Assembly: GCA_948099385.1 (NCBI GenBank)
Contig: CANUEZ040000002.1
Location: 2,548,001-2,612,000, forward strand
Length of the DNA stretch: 64,000 nt
Direction: 5' to 3'
From: Fasciola hepatica
Taxonomy: Eukaryota; Platyhelminthes; Trematoda; Plagiorchiida; Fasciolidae
Shown here: piece by piece, positions 46,701 to 58,836 of the stretch
How positions within the stretch are numbered: the first letter of the stretch is position 1
Layout of the letters: each line of letters starts with the position of its first letter
Translations under genes and position numbers: made by a program
Notes under the pieces: generated by a model
The model's input: only the letters and a program-made list of their open reading frames with translations
What the model was told of the DNA's origin: nothing
Databases searched by the model: none

Positions 46701-49700
46701 AGTGGGTCTCCAAATAAAAAAACAGTTGTGGGTTCGCGCACCGAGGCGGTGAAAAGACCTTCAGCTCAGATTGACAACTCCAAAAGTAGATCAAAACCTC
46801 CCGCTGATGTTAGCTGTATGTAGCCGCTGTGAATTTATTCACTCATCGTCCCGAAGTTTGAGAAAGGACCATGTGAAGTGTGCAAAGTTCACTGAGGTAT
46901 AGGTTTCGTTTTTTTCGTAAGAGTAACAAAAAGTAGCTCTAGTATCAACTTACCCAAGTTTGTATCTGCCCGAATTAAAAGTTGGAACTTTTCTGATGTT
47001 GTGGGTTTTATGTACAGGTTTCCGACACCTCGCTCTCGCCACTCCGTGTCTACTTTATAAAATAATTTGCACCTGGAAAGTTGACAAGAGAAGCGAAATG
47101 GATGGTGGGGCATATTCCTCAGGAAATGGCACATACCGTGTCAAGTACAGGTACAAATAGCTACATGGGAGAAAACTTTTTGCTTGAAGGCTTACACCAC
47201 AAGTGCACGAAAAAAATTAGGAGGCAAGTAAAAACCGTTTCTACGGAGACAAATAAAAGTAACATCAACTGAGTGATCCGAGATAGCAACAAAAAACGTT
47301 TACGAGACAATAAACAATACTCTTCCCACTTTAGTTATTAATCAACAAAAGTGGACAATGTCTGGGAAGGGGAACGCAGCCAATAAGAAGCAGCCGAAGA
47401 GAAAAGTAAAAAAAGCCAGTGAGAATCGAACCCGAGTCTGGAAGTTCTGTCTGCTACGATGGCCGTTCAAGTATGGTATCCGAACATGGCGTACCGAATA
47501 ACCTAGGGCAGCCCTCGCCAACTTCCGACATCTGTGTCGCAACCACGATATCCAACTTTTCTTCAGAAGATGGATGTACAGCGCTGTTATTCGAGGTATT
47601 TTGCTTTACGGTTGCAAGTTGCGATCGCATCGCGTTGATGACATCCGGTGGCTTCGCATGAGGTTTCGACAAACGATATATCAGCGCATTCCCTTCCTGA
47701 AGATGGGTACAACCAACGGCTCGCCCCGTAATAACGGAATACGTTACTCGTTCCAAGTGTCACGCAGCAAGGTGGTAAGTGATTTTATCAAAGTATCTCT
47801 AATCAGTTTGAAAAGAACTGGGGTAAGTTTGTCGAGACCTGCCGTTTTCCCACGGTTTGGTAATAGAATGCTTCGATCTCCTTCCACTTGCGATGGTGGC
47901 TCAAGTGGCACTCCCCAAGAAGTCTCACTGATTGACACAAAAGTTACTACATTAGCCCGTGGCCAGCAAAACTGCTCCTTGAAGTATTCCGCCCTTTGCT
48001 GTTTGTCATGAATGGGTTCTCCATTTCTATCGCATATTGTCTCACTGACCGGAGTTCGCCGTCCACCGGTGTCGCGAATAAGTTTGAACAGTCTTTGTTA
48101 CCTGAAGCAGCTGCTATTTCCACTTCTTTGGCTACCTTGACCCACCAGTTTCCGCGAGCCTTCCTAAGACTTTCTGTAACTTGCTTTCGTGGATGTCTTC
48201 GTATCTTATTCACCTCCATACAGTCGAGAGCTAACGCTTTTGCTCTATTAGACTCAACGACTCTCGCGAAATCCAGTGTATTTGATGGATATCGGATCTA
48301 GGACCACAGGCGAAACCTGCTGCCACGTGCATTGCCTGCTGGATATAGGTCCGATGCTCATCTGCATTACTGTTCGTCGCAGATCCTAGCTCTTGTCCCA
48401 ATTTCTGTTCATAACGGCTGCGAACTTCCGGATCACACACACGTTGCACGGCCAAACGGGTTTGTGGTTTGCGTCGATGACCATGGAGCTGGAGTGATAA
48501 TCGCATCAAAACGAATGCGTAGTCCGACTCTACTCGCGTGCACCAGTAGGATCTACGGTTCTGAACAGAACTGCGTCACCGTTAGCTTACTGCGATATGA
48601 TCGATTTGGTTCAGAGTACCTGTAGAATGAGAGCGCCATGTCGCTGCGCGACGCAAGCTGTGTTCAAAATCTGCACTGCACAGGAATAACCGATTGTCTG
48701 CACAAAATGGAGAAGCCTATCCCCGTTATCTGTACGCTCGGCGGGTAAAGCACAACGCCCATCCAAACAAGCTTCTGACACACAATAAGTTTGCCAAATT
48801 GTTCATTAAAACCACCAGCTAGCACTACAATGTCAGAATCTTTACTGCTGCGAACGAGAGTGGTGAGTTCACGGTAGAACTCATCCTTCTGCGTGTCAGA
48901 GCTGCAGTCTGTTGGAGCGTATGCTGAGATCACAAACAAACTGTGCTCAACACAACTATCCTTTCGAACGCCAACTGACCCCTCGAGTCTCACAGCACAT
49001 AAACGACTGTTAACCGGTATCCAGTCTAAAAGGGCAGCCTCAACCTTGTCAGTCAAGACTATTCCTACACTACGTTGACTTACAGCTCTAGGCGCTTCGT
49101 CTCCTGAAGTGTGCAAGAAATACCTGGATAAAATACAAGGAGCAGTTAGTTTAATCACACTGCTCCAATCCTGGATACGCGTTTCACTTACACAACAGAC
49201 ATGAGTCGCCAGTGTCTATTGTGAGCGCTAGGCACGCCTGCTGACCGGCCTGCATGAGTGTATGCACGGTAAAGGAGCTGAGATTCGGAGACCGATGAAG
49301 CTTGGGAAAATGTGAGTTACAAGATAGAGGAGTAGTTACGATACTGTTTGATAATGAACCGTTGCAAGTATAGGCGCGTTATCAGTGTGAGCATTATGGG
49401 TAAGTAGAGGGTGCAGAGAGGCGTTTGGAGACAAAATATCAAAAACCGAGTTTTGACACATTTCAGAGCACAATTCCCATTGGGTATTTATCAGCAGTTT
49501 CAGCGTTTTCATCTCTTGATATGAGTAGAAAATAACTCGTCGATATATTAGGAGCTGTAAGTACTGTCAAACTGTTTGAGGTCAGACGTTCGAATTCCAC
49601 CACCGCCGGTCACTGGTGGCAGACAGTAAGTCAATGTCTTCTGGCCCGCTTTCACACTTCTGGAATTTTGTGTGGTTCGCCACTCAAAGTCTTGAGGTTC

Positions 49701-52700
49701 CGGTTGCCAGCTATCCCTAATAGTGCAGTGGGCCGTGTAGGTTATGGATTGTACCCCTTCTACTGTACTCATGTACACGCCTGTAATATACGAAACTCGA
49801 TTAGCGTTTTACTGATGCAACAAAAATCAATTACCAGATAATCTAGTGCGCTCAAGCTAAGCTTGCCGGTCGACCTGTACAAGGATTTGCCTACTGAAGG
49901 CTCCCAGTTTCAGCGGTGGGCTGGGTTTGAGAAGTCTTGGATTTCAAGTCACCTACTGACGTATCGGACAGAGAACCGTGGCAAGCTTTGTTCGCATAAC
50001 CAAGATAGGCACTTAGAAGTGAGAGGTGGGGTAATCGGAAGGGGTTCGGGGCTGGAAGACGTATGACACAGTTAGGGTCTGAGATGTAATCCATCTATTC
50101 CTACCAATCGAACTTAATGCCATAAGCCGAGCGGTTCCAATCAAGCTGCGCACCAGCTGATGCAGTAAAAATTTTCTGTTGTTTCTCTTTATGGAAGAAA
50201 CTGGACAGTTGCTAGCAAGATGTGTGACTACCAAGCAGGAAACTGAATTTTGTTCGGCTTCTAACCACCGACCTGGAAGGCGTGAATAAGGTTTCGGCTC
50301 GAAGTGGACTGTCCGCACATCTCAATGGATTAGTAGGTACTCAAGTCATAATACTACGTTAACGGGCAGTTCCGTTTTGATGGAACTGATGGAACTAAGG
50401 GGGGAAATGCACAAAACAGTTTGAAAGAACTTAGCAACTGCGCGGATGGTTTTTCTGATGGAAAGCATTTAGAACTGAAAAATATATTTGAAAAGCAGCA
50501 GTTCGCGATTAAAACTCTGCCGAAGTCGTACTCTATGCATCTACAGTGTGGCACACAAGTGAGACCATTGTGCTTAGGGTTTGCGAAGTTTAAACTCTCG
50601 GTTCCTAAGGGCTGGACATCCCGGCAATCGGTAAGGAATTCCTTCGAACCGCCCATAGGTCTCTCGTTGACCTAGAGACGGCTACGGCATGAACCACAGT
50701 GAAGCAGTCAGTTGCCAATGACACAACTGAACGCTACTGAGCACATCCTCGGATTACAGAAAATGACTACTCTGGTAGTTGGCCGTGAACAGTGGTCCAC
50801 TGAATCAGAGGGCACGAACAATCTGTCATATTAGCCTGATTACGTGAAACCATTCTCAGCCTGGTAACCAAGTCTTACGCGAACAACTAGCCAGAGGCTC
50901 GTAGGTTGAAATGCGACGTATGTTCGCCATCAAGTCAGAACAGTGCCCCCGCCTAAGGATGCTAGCGAGCCAACAAACGGCACCTAAGCCTTGGGGAAGT
51001 ACCTCACTGGGTCGGCACATCACGATCGGAAAAGCATACAGACTGTCACCACCGTTTCTCAGCAAGACCATCCTGCACGCGGGTGTGCACCGGATAGAAC
51101 GCACTCGTACGTCTACCATTTCCCCGCAATTTTCCTTTAGCTTTTTCTATTGCGCAGTTAGTCCCCGATAACTGTGACGGACTGTGTTGCCGCCACTTTT
51201 AGCTTCTGACCTGAAACCAGCGACCAAGACGACCACTGTGTGAAATGGGAACCTTGACAAGAAGTTCAAATCGCGCCAGTTTTCGGGTTTGTGAAAACTC
51301 TGATGGGCACCAGCGGTCATTACTGTATGAATATCGCACGACTACAAACCTTAAATCACCTTTCTGACATACGTTAACTTGTTATTCGGCTCATCCAAAT
51401 TCTCTCCGTGGGCGATTCTTAGCGAATGTTCCACAATGACGGGGAACTCCGGGATGCACGAGGCCGCCGTCGTACTTACCAGCCAGACAACGTTCTGATC
51501 TGCTGGAGGCCAGAATCACAAAAGTGAGCTATCAGACGATTAAGAGGAACTTTACTGAATGCGTCGTTGCGGCCAGTCATCACGCCGAATGCGGCATCGC
51601 CGACCAGAGACGAATTCTACAGACTTGGGAAATTTCACATGACTTGACGAAGACCTTACGCAACACATCTTCAGAGTTCCCTCTCTTTTATTCAACTGTT
51701 GTCATCTGACCCCAACCACCTCTCTCTGCCTAATCTATCAGCTCATATTGCTCCTATTGATAACACGGCCGATACTCGCAATGATTCACAGTGTCGGGAA
51801 TAATCCCGTCTGGTAACTCACATTTTCTCAAGCCTCGTCAGCCTCTGAATCTCGGCTCCTTTACCGTGCGTACTCTCATGCAGCCCGGTCAGCAGGCCTT
51901 CCTAGCACTGACAGTAGATTGATGTCCGCTGTGTAAGTGAAACACGTATCCAGGATTGCAGCAGTGTGATTAAACTAACTGCTCCTGGTATCCCTTCGAG
52001 GTATTTTCTGCGCACTTCAGGAGACGAAGTAGCTCGAGCTGCGGGTCAACGTGGTGTAGGGATAGTCTTGACAGACAAGGCTGAGGCTGCCCTTTTAGAC
52101 TGGATACCGGTTAACAGTCGTTTATGTGCTGTGAGACTCGAGGGGTCAGTTGGCGTTCGAAAAGATAGCTGTGTTGAGCACAGTTTGTTTGTGATCTCAG
52201 CATACGCTCCAACAGACTGCAGCTCTGACACGCAGAAGGATGAGTTCTACCGTGAACTCACCACTCTCGTTCGCAGCAGTAAAGATTCTGACATTGTAGT
52301 GCTAGCTGGTGGTTTTAATGAACAATTTGGCAAACTTATTGTGTGTCAGAAGCTTGTTTGGATGGGCGTTGTGCTTTACCCGCCGAGCGTACAGATAACG
52401 GGGATAGGCTTCTCCATTTTGTGCAGACAATCGGTTATTCCTGTGCAGTGCAGATTTTGAACACAGCTTGCGTCGCGCAGCGACATGGCGCTCTCATTCT
52501 ACAGGTACTCTGAACCAAATCGATCATATCGCAGTAAGCTAACGGTGGCGCAGTTCTGTTCAGAACCGTAGATCCTACTGGTGCACGCGAGTAGAGTCGG
52601 ACTACGCATTCGTTTTGATGCGATTATCACTCCAGCTCCATGGTCATCGACGCAAACCACAAACCCGTTTGGCCGTGCAACGTGTGTGACTCGGAAGTAC

Positions 52701-55700
52701 GCACCCGTTATGAGCAGACGTCAGCACATGAGCTAGGATCTAAGACGAACAGTTATGCAGATGAGCATCGGACCTATATCCAGCAGGCAATGCACGTGGC
52801 AGCAGGTTTCGCCTGTGGTCCTAGATCCGATATCCATGAAATACACTGGATTTCGCGAGAGTCGTTAAGTTTAATGGAGCAAAAGGGTCAGCTCCCGAAC
52901 CGTAAGGAGATGGATAAGATACGAAAACATCCATAGAAGCAAGTTACCAAAAGCCTTACGAATGGCCGAGAAAATCGATAGGTCAAGGTGGCCGAAGAAG
53001 TGGAAATAGCAGCTGCTTCAGGTAACAGTCAAAGACTGTTCAAACTTATTCGCGACACCGGTGGACGGCGAACTCCGGTCAGTGAGACAATATGCGATAG
53101 AAATGGAGAACCCATCCATGGCAAACAGCAAAGGCTGGACCGTTGGGCCGAATACTTTGAGGAACAGTTTAGTTGGCCGCACGCTAGTGTAGTTACTCCC
53201 GTGTCAACAACTGTGACTTCTTGGGTGATATCACTTGAGCCCCCATCAGAAGTAGAAGTAGAGTCATGTATTCGATTACTAAGGCGGGGGAAAGCGGCAG
53301 GTCCCGACGAACTTCCTCCAGTTCTTTTCAAACTGGGTGGTGAGGCATTGATAAAATCACTTACCGCCTTGCTCCGTGACATTTGGAACGCGGAGCGTAT
53401 TCCGTTAATATGGAGCGAGTCATTGATTATTCCCATCTTCAAGGAGGGAATACGCAATGACTGCAGTAATCACCGTGGGATTAGCTTAATCCCGATAGTC
53501 GCCAAAGTATTAGCTTCGATTTTGCTGCACCGTCTTACACCGGCTCGCGAGAGGAATGTCCGCGAACAGCAGGCAGGATTCCGCCCAGGTCGAGGATGCA
53601 TCGACCAGATTTTTACTCTTCGTCGACTACTTGAGACGCATCACACGCATCGCCGACCGACAATAATGGTTTTCTTAGACTTGGAAGGCGCCTTCGATTC
53701 AGTTGATCGAACAGCTCTTTTCATCGCTCTTCGTCGAAGAGGTATGCTCCATAAGTTCGTGAACCTACTGAGATCATTGCATTCTCATACTCCTGGCCGC
53801 GTTAGAGTTTACGGTGAACTATCCGGTGGGTTCGAAACGACCAGTGGTGTTTGACAGGGATGTCCCATGTCTTCATTCCTGTTAATCTTCGTCATGGACG
53901 ACATAATGCAGAGTGCGCTGCAAAATCTTTAGGATGAGGGGGGCGTTGAACTAGGAAACAGTAGAAAACCGTGTGACCTAGATTACGCGGACGACGTTGT
54001 CTGCTTGTTCGAATCCACAGAACATGATCAACGTGCACTAGATAGACTCGCAAAAGCTGAAGCTCCATTCGGCATATGCTTTGTACATTCAAAGTGTAAG
54101 GTGATCTTAAAAGACTAGACGTCAACGATTCCGAGCTTGGTGATTGATGAGGTGCTGGCAGTTGTCGACCACTTCATCTACCTCGGCAGCAGTGACGACG
54201 GATGGGAGCACAGTGGTAGAGGTGAGCACGCGCATATTCAAGACTCGAGCGGCGTATGCTGGACTGAGGCACTTGTGGCGTCAACCTGATGTTTCACTGA
54301 AGTTGAAAGGTCGTGTATACCGTGCTGCAGTGCGTTCAGTTTTGTTGTATGGTTGCGAAACTTGGAGTCTGCGTGCTGAAGATATTCGTCGTCTTCAGGT
54401 TTTTGACCATCGATGTTTGCGTAGTATCGCTAACATTGGGTTCAATAACCGAATGAGCAATGCTGAGGTGAGGAAGCGAGTACTGGGTACTAATTTAGAG
54501 AACGTTGTGTCACAGCGTATCCAGTTCAGTAGACTTCGTTGGTTGGGGCATGTTACGTATGGCAAACACACGTCTACCGTACCGTGTTCTATTCTCCGTT
54601 CCTCCTCAGGAGTGGAAAAAACCACGTGGTTACCAGATGACGTGGCAGGAAGGAATGAGGACATGTACAGCAGCTTAGGAAAAATAGGTGTCTCACGTCT
54701 TCGTGGTTGGGGTCCAAAAGATCCATCTACCAGTTGGCTGGTGACACTGAAAGATATGGCAGCGAACCGCGAACAGAGGCGATTGTGTTGTCATTTTCTG
54801 TCGAATCAGAATGACTGATCGGTATACGCTAGTACTGTTAGACTGTGTATCCCGTGTCGGCTATTAGGGCGTTGTTTCCTTTTCTCACCTGTGAAGGTTC
54901 ACTCCCTGTCCATTTCGTGTATTCATACTTTCCAATTCAACGTGCAAGATGGTGAGAAAGGCAGTGGTCAGTGGGGCTTGCCGTTCTGTTTAACGCTGTA
55001 AGATGATAAACACATTCTCGGTTATGGCCATCAATGAGACGTAAAAAGCCTGACTGAATCGGTAGGTACTACTCAAATCGTGGTAAAAATTGATTCAAGT
55101 ACTCGACGAAACAATCACTGGCATGGTTTTCCAGCAATAGGAAAGACAGTTCATTGACTATATTATGGTTATATCTAGCCATTACCAAGGGTTTCACGCC
55201 ACCAACTTTTGTGTGCAACAAATGGCTCCTTGGATGTTCTCTGGGGTCACTTTCTACGCGTTGCGACCAGTAGCAAGGTCGGCGCATAATAAAATTTAGT
55301 TTGTGAGTGTGACGGAAACCGAGTACATGCTGATGCTTTGGGTGTTCTTCAACTGTACTAAACTGTATATGGCTGACTGCACAGACAGTCTGGTGAATAA
55401 GGTGCTGATGGTGAGCTCCCTCGTGCAATAACGGTTTCGGTCGAAGGACCAGAATAAGACAATGTGTATATGGCAGAGCATCCGATGCCTAACGATCGCG
55501 TCTGAAGTGCGGTCTTGCTATTTTGTTTTGGACATGTAAGAAACACACTTACAGCTCTCTTGTACCCAGCACCCTCAACGACCAGGTTTCGCAAGTGTAT
55601 TTGAAAACCGGAAAATCGGCTGTCTTGTGTTAAGTATTAAGTAGATGATTTCTCTGAGGAACCCTTATGGTTTCCGGACTTAACTGAGAGCTTTTGTTGT

Positions 55701-57749
55701 GCTTTGGAGCATGATTTTGTTCTTGGACTGGCTATTTTGTTTTACAGCGGAGTCAGTCAAGTCCTAGGTCTGTTCTACGGTTTCTCCGTTGATACGGGCA
55801 TAGCGCGGCAGATCCAATACAACCGAAAAGATAGATCTCAACTACCTGCCTCCAAACCGATGGATTTTGCTTTGGGATTGGTGTATTTGAGCACTGATTG
55901 CAAATTATCCGGTTCTTCCTAAAGGTTCCGCATAGACACATCGTTTGTTGTCCATCCCGTTTTTCTCCCAAGAGGCTAATTTATCTTTATATGACAGTGG
56001 TGTCCTTAAAATCTTTCCAAGCCAAACAGTGACAGCGCAGTTGGACTAGTTTGCTGTGCGCTTTAGATGCGTGGTTGCTGCAGCATTTAATCATCTTCGA
56101 AGCATTGCTGGGGTCTATTGGGAACATCGTTTTGGCTATCTTGATTTCCGGCGCAGTGCTGCGAACGAAAGTTGCTAAATCAAATACCAAAGCTCAAAAG
56201 ACAGCGAAGGCTGTGTTGGATACTGCGAATACTCCAATAGGAGTTCTCTTATTCGAAGAGAATAGTGGTTAGAAGCCTAGGGAGAGAGGCAATCTACCAT
56301 GCAGAAGTCACGGGGAAAGCAGTGAGTGGAGTTTAGTACAAAGGGCATGTTTGGTGGTAGACATTACCACCATCCCGCTGACTACCACGCCAACCTATTC
56401 GGACGTTATGCAATTTACAAATCCAAGTGACGTCATGGTTGCCGACTGTCACTTAGTATAGTGGGCTCTTGTGCTTGAGCGGATTTTTATCCGTTGAACT
56501 GAGGGGCTAGCACGATATAAAAGGAACAAGTACCTAAGTAATGAGTCGAAAAAACGGGGCGCGTCCAGATTAGTCGCGATGAGGCTTATACGAGAAATCT
56601 TTTGCTCCTAATTCGAAAGCTAAAGACCGAACTTACGCAATCGCGTTATTTGTCCTACATCATTCGTTATTCTTTCTTTTTCATCTTACTATAACCTATG
56701 TCCACGGAGGGATGACAACCGCTGCACTCAAACTTCGATTAAGGGCCGGTCAAGCTGAGTGAAATGAAACGCCGACCTACAGTAAAAAACCAGCAAGTAC
56801 CTTATAGTGTAGACTGAACCTTCTTCCTTAATCTCTCGCACTTCCGGCTTTGGAGGATGATATTCTTCACTTTCTAAAACGAAAATTAACCAAAATGTTT
56901 GCCTACCCTCGTCAGCAGTTCCATTGCTGGGAGTGTTCGAAGGTAGGGATGCCGAAGCGGCAAATGGCGATGAACTAGGAATCAAGGGTCCAAATTTGAA
57001 CATTGGAGCAGGGGCTGATCCTGTTATTGGAGGAAGATTAAACGCAAAGGGCTTTATTGGGGCATTCACAAATTGTTGACTGGGGACCTTGGGTTCGGAA
57101 TCAGTCGAAGGGTTTTTACAGACAACGGATGGAACGGATGAGAAGACATTAGTGCTATCGTTGCTATTCGTGCCAGAAAACTGAAGGTTGTTCACCGCCT
57201 TGTTTTCTTTTGATGGTTCTGCACGTGACTCGATACTATGGTTGGGGAATTTCTCCTGCAGGGAACGAAGGTGCTTCTCGTAATCAGAAAAAACCGGGGT
57301 CAGCAAACAATATGGATCTTCTTTTATGTGCTTTTCGATCCAATCCAAAAAATTTCTGTTCAGCGTGAGGAGCTGTTTAAGATATTCTGCCTCCTGATCA
57401 CACTGCCCGTCGGCATTTTCGTTCGTCGTACGGTTAGTGAGTGGTGGATGTACAGGATTGGAAGCTGAAAGGTTGTTTGTCTTGCCTCCGAAATTGAAAC
57501 TTATGGAAGGGACCGAAGCTGTGTTCGAAAAACCAGTAAATGACTTGAAAATACCGGAAGTTCCTGTTTTCTGAAAAATACTAACGTAAAAAATTTACTC
57601 ACTACAGCTCGACCACCAGTTGCACTAATGATTTTTCTTCCAGCCATGGACTCTTTATCTGCTTTCTCGAATGTCTGAACTTCTTTTGTCGTAGTGTCAT
57701 CATCCCAATTGTCCTGATTGAGCTCGACATCGGCTCTGCGTTTCGACAT
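43140..57749 (-). CDS. NUP50: NUP50 nucleoporin, five exons, 414 residues
   Basis: Exons 57603-57749, 56907-57570, 56801-56873, 46954-47072 and 43140-43381 join in phase from ATG to TAG (1245 bp). The order of domains is that of NUP50: a charged N-terminus ([18 protein letters not shown]) that in homologues binds importin-alpha, a middle part with FG-type repeats (FNFGG, FKFG) and the helix [20 protein letters not shown], and a C-terminal Ran-binding domain ([46 protein letters not shown]). The role known for the family is nuclear import and recycling of importin-alpha at the nuclear basket. Length is slightly below vertebrate forms (about 470). Introns are 32, 33, 9728 and 3572 nt. Confidence 0.95.
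43688..43766. repeat. (TA)n microsatellite in NUP50 intron 4
   Basis: About 78 bp of TA. To its left, about 43590-43660, the minus strand carries a tRNA-like head (GTTCCGGTTCTGATCCTC) suggesting another degenerate SINE. Confidence 0.95.
43925..44504 (+). mobile_element. RTE LINE 3' part in NUP50 intron 4
   Basis: Plus-strand, 5'-truncated: motifs [57 protein letters not shown] and [12 protein letters not shown] end, then the family 3' tail ending near GCTGTAAGACGATG. Stops and frameshifts are present; inactive. Confidence 0.85.
44505..46639. other. NUP50 intron 4, unassigned part
   Basis: Contains short frames without support. Near 45345 a TTAATAAACGCACG motif and T-rich stretches resemble the right half of an LTR, but no terminal repeats were identified. 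Confidence 0.4.
46640..46823 (+). CDS. Candidate plus-strand terminal exon inside NUP50 intron
   Basis: After the acceptor-like CACTTCTAG the frame is open for 60 codons to [23 protein letters not shown], then [20 protein letters not shown] and [14 protein letters not shown]. The basic, serine/proline-rich composition is that of a disordered protein tail. No upstream exon was found and the family is unknown; it may be chance. Confidence 0.25.
46954..47072 (-). CDS. NUP50: NUP50 exon 4 (Ran-binding domain, first half)
   Basis: 119 bp after acceptor ACTTTCCAG, donor TTGG/GTAAGT. Encodes [20 protein letters not shown], then [20 protein letters not shown], highly typical of the Ran-binding domain fold. 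It joins exon 3 with a split arginine codon and exon 5 with a split glycine codon. Confidence 0.95.
47505..47690 (+). mobile_element. RTE-like LINE C-terminal fragment, plus orientation
   Basis: The translation gives [37 protein letters not shown] and VDDIRWLR, aligning with [15 protein letters not shown] and [20 protein letters not shown] of the 54-kb copy. It abuts, at about 47690, an RTE piece on the opposite strand. Confidence 0.75.
47691..49420 (-). mobile_element. RTE LINE 5' half in NUP50 intron 3
   Basis: Minus-strand copy with endonuclease frame 49158-48664 (164 codons, [26 protein letters not shown]), linker 48509-48231, and RT beginning 48219-47744 ([11 protein letters not shown], then [20 protein letters not shown]). 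It is cut off at about 47690 before the catalytic RT block. Decayed. Confidence 0.87.
49540..49760 (+). mobile_element. tRNA-derived SINE, copy 3
   Basis: The B-box-like ACGTTCGAATTCC near 49588 is followed by the body order of copies 1 and 2, with GAGGTTCCGGTTGCCAGCTATCCC and AGTGCAGTGGGCC near 49730. The A box is not preserved. Confidence 0.65.
49761..51400. other. NUP50 intron 3, unassigned part
   Basis: No gene is supported. Several 60-100 codon frames occur on both strands without domains. Confidence 0.5.
51680..55006 (+). mobile_element. RTE-type LINE, nearly full length, inside NUP50 intron 3
   Basis: About 3.3 kb, the most complete copy. In order: 5' untranslated part (51680-51965), endonuclease frame 51966-52460, linker 52640-52936, RT frame 52988-53854 (288 codons) with [52 protein letters not shown] and [19 protein letters not shown], catalytic [11 protein letters not shown] at about 53980, C-terminal frame 54144-54818 ([27 protein letters not shown]) and the 3' tail ending in a GATGAT run. 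At least four stops or frameshifts make it inactive. It is transcribed opposite to NUP50. Confidence 0.93.
55007..56800. other. NUP50 intron 3, right part, unassigned
   Basis: The minus frame 55428-55069 (119 codons, histidine-rich start, [20 protein letters not shown]) and plus frames 55704-55922 and 56051-56272 (one hydrophobic helix [18 protein letters not shown]) look somewhat protein-like but have no splice support and no named family. Possibly older retroelement remains. Confidence 0.35.
56801..56873 (-). CDS. NUP50: NUP50 exon 3
   Basis: 73 bp between TTCGTTTTAG and a GTACTT donor. Encodes [20 protein letters not shown], then YTI, the acidic linker that leads into the Ran-binding domain (P-P-K-x-E-V-x-E-I/V-K-E-E). 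Confidence 0.93.
56874..56906 (-). other. NUP50: NUP50 intron 2, 33 nt
   Basis: GTAGGC...GTTTTAG, 33 nt. A+T-rich. Exons on both sides match the protein family, so the removal is well supported. Confidence 0.88.
56907..57570 (-). CDS. NUP50: NUP50 exon 2 (FG region)
   Basis: 664 bp, residues 50-270. Serine-, proline- and phenylalanine-rich with FNFGG (about residue 74) and MFKFGP; the conserved block [20 protein letters not shown], then [15 protein letters not shown], corresponds to the NUP50 segment before the FG repeats. The acceptor is TATTTTTCAG and the donor GACGAGG/GTAGGC (phase 1). Confidence 0.93.
57571..57602 (-). other. NUP50: NUP50 intron 1, 32 nt
   Basis: GTGAGT...TTTTTCAG, 32 nt, between two in-phase coding exons. 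Without its removal the frame meets a stop. Confidence 0.88.
57603..57749 (-). CDS. NUP50: NUP50 exon 1
   Basis: 49 codons from the ATG to a GTGAGT donor, phase 0. Contains [18 protein letters not shown] and the conserved E-V-x-T-F block ([11 protein letters not shown]), the importin-alpha-binding start of the protein. No in-frame ATG lies further upstream before a stop. Confidence 0.93.
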
Positions 57750-57904
57750 TTTCGGGCGTGGGGCAGCAGTGCGGAGAGTGGGGTAAGTTCCGACCTGGCC
57801 TAATGTAATGCAGACATCGTACAGCTGACAGAAAAGCTTCTGAATTAAAATGGAACAAAAATGTCTTGAAAGTGTGCGTAATGGGAGTGGCTTTTATAAA
57901 CATA

Positions 57905-58380
57905 TATTCTTTATTTTTGGTGAATCTTGTTTTTCTCAGTCAAATCTCGGTAATTAGCTCTCCAGTCATTGGCTTAGCCGCTGCTGGTTGTTGATTGGGT
58001 TAGTGGTCATATATAACCTGCTGCACGAAGTCCAGTCCCCACTTGCCGTTCCCTGCGACGCGGTCGCCGGCTATTCGGTGTGCAATGGGAGATCCGGCCC
58101 AGTCCCCTGATTTGCGTTCGATTTTCTAGAATTCCAACCAACCAGTTTCTACGTATACGATTGGCGAGCAAGGGGAATGGCTTCACCGGCTCGGGAGGAA
58201 TGCGTACACTGTCTGGCTCGTTGACGAACGTGCAGGACTACGTGACTGTTAACATGGTCCCTATGGGGCCACCACATTTTGATTACCGTGTTGCTTCTCT
58301 GAAGCCGTTTTTTTTTGTTGCCTTTTCATTTCTCTTGCATGTGAGTCTCGTTTCACGTGCGCAAGCCTGGGAATACTAGC
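57905..58380. other. NUP50 upstream region with promoter-like motifs
   Basis: On the plus strand GATTGGG (CCAAT-type) near 57995 and CATATATAACC (TATA-type) near 58009 are followed by short protein-like frames (GEQGEWLHRLGRNAYTVWLV near 58170, with stops). This is divergent to NUP50 and may be the start of a decayed retroelement instead of a host gene. Confidence 0.3.
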
Positions 58381-58668
58381 TTCATGTAGGGGCGATCATT
58401 TGCGAGTTTGGGCGTGGTATATAGAAAACTCCGTGCTTTGTTAAACATTTCGTGAAGATCGACTGACGTTTAACAGCTTCAGAAGATGGAAAGAAATTAG
58501 TATTCGATTCAATCCGTTAACCATATCACGTAAGTTACAGTACTGAAAGCATTGGTATCAGGAGCGCAGTTATCTACTATGTTCAGACAAGAGGATCAGT
58601 TAGTTAGTTCAGTGAAACTTTGCTGCTAGATACATGGAAAAGAGCTCGTACAGTGGGACATAACTGTA

Positions 58669-58672
<4 letters not shown>

Positions 58673-58726
<54 letters not shown>

Positions 58727-58766
58727 ACTACGGTCGTATATATATATATATGTATGCGTATAATTA

Positions 58767-58832
<66 letters not shown>
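58673..58832. repeat. Compound (TA)n microsatellite
   Basis: Three TA runs (58673-58724, 58737-58751, 58771-58832) separated by short unique pieces. Confidence 0.95.

Positions 58833-58836
<4 letters not shown>

Noticed and set aside
52046..52231. Frame [19 protein letters not shown], seen in four places
   Set aside because: It is the complementary-strand shadow of the RTE endonuclease, present wherever that part of the element is kept.
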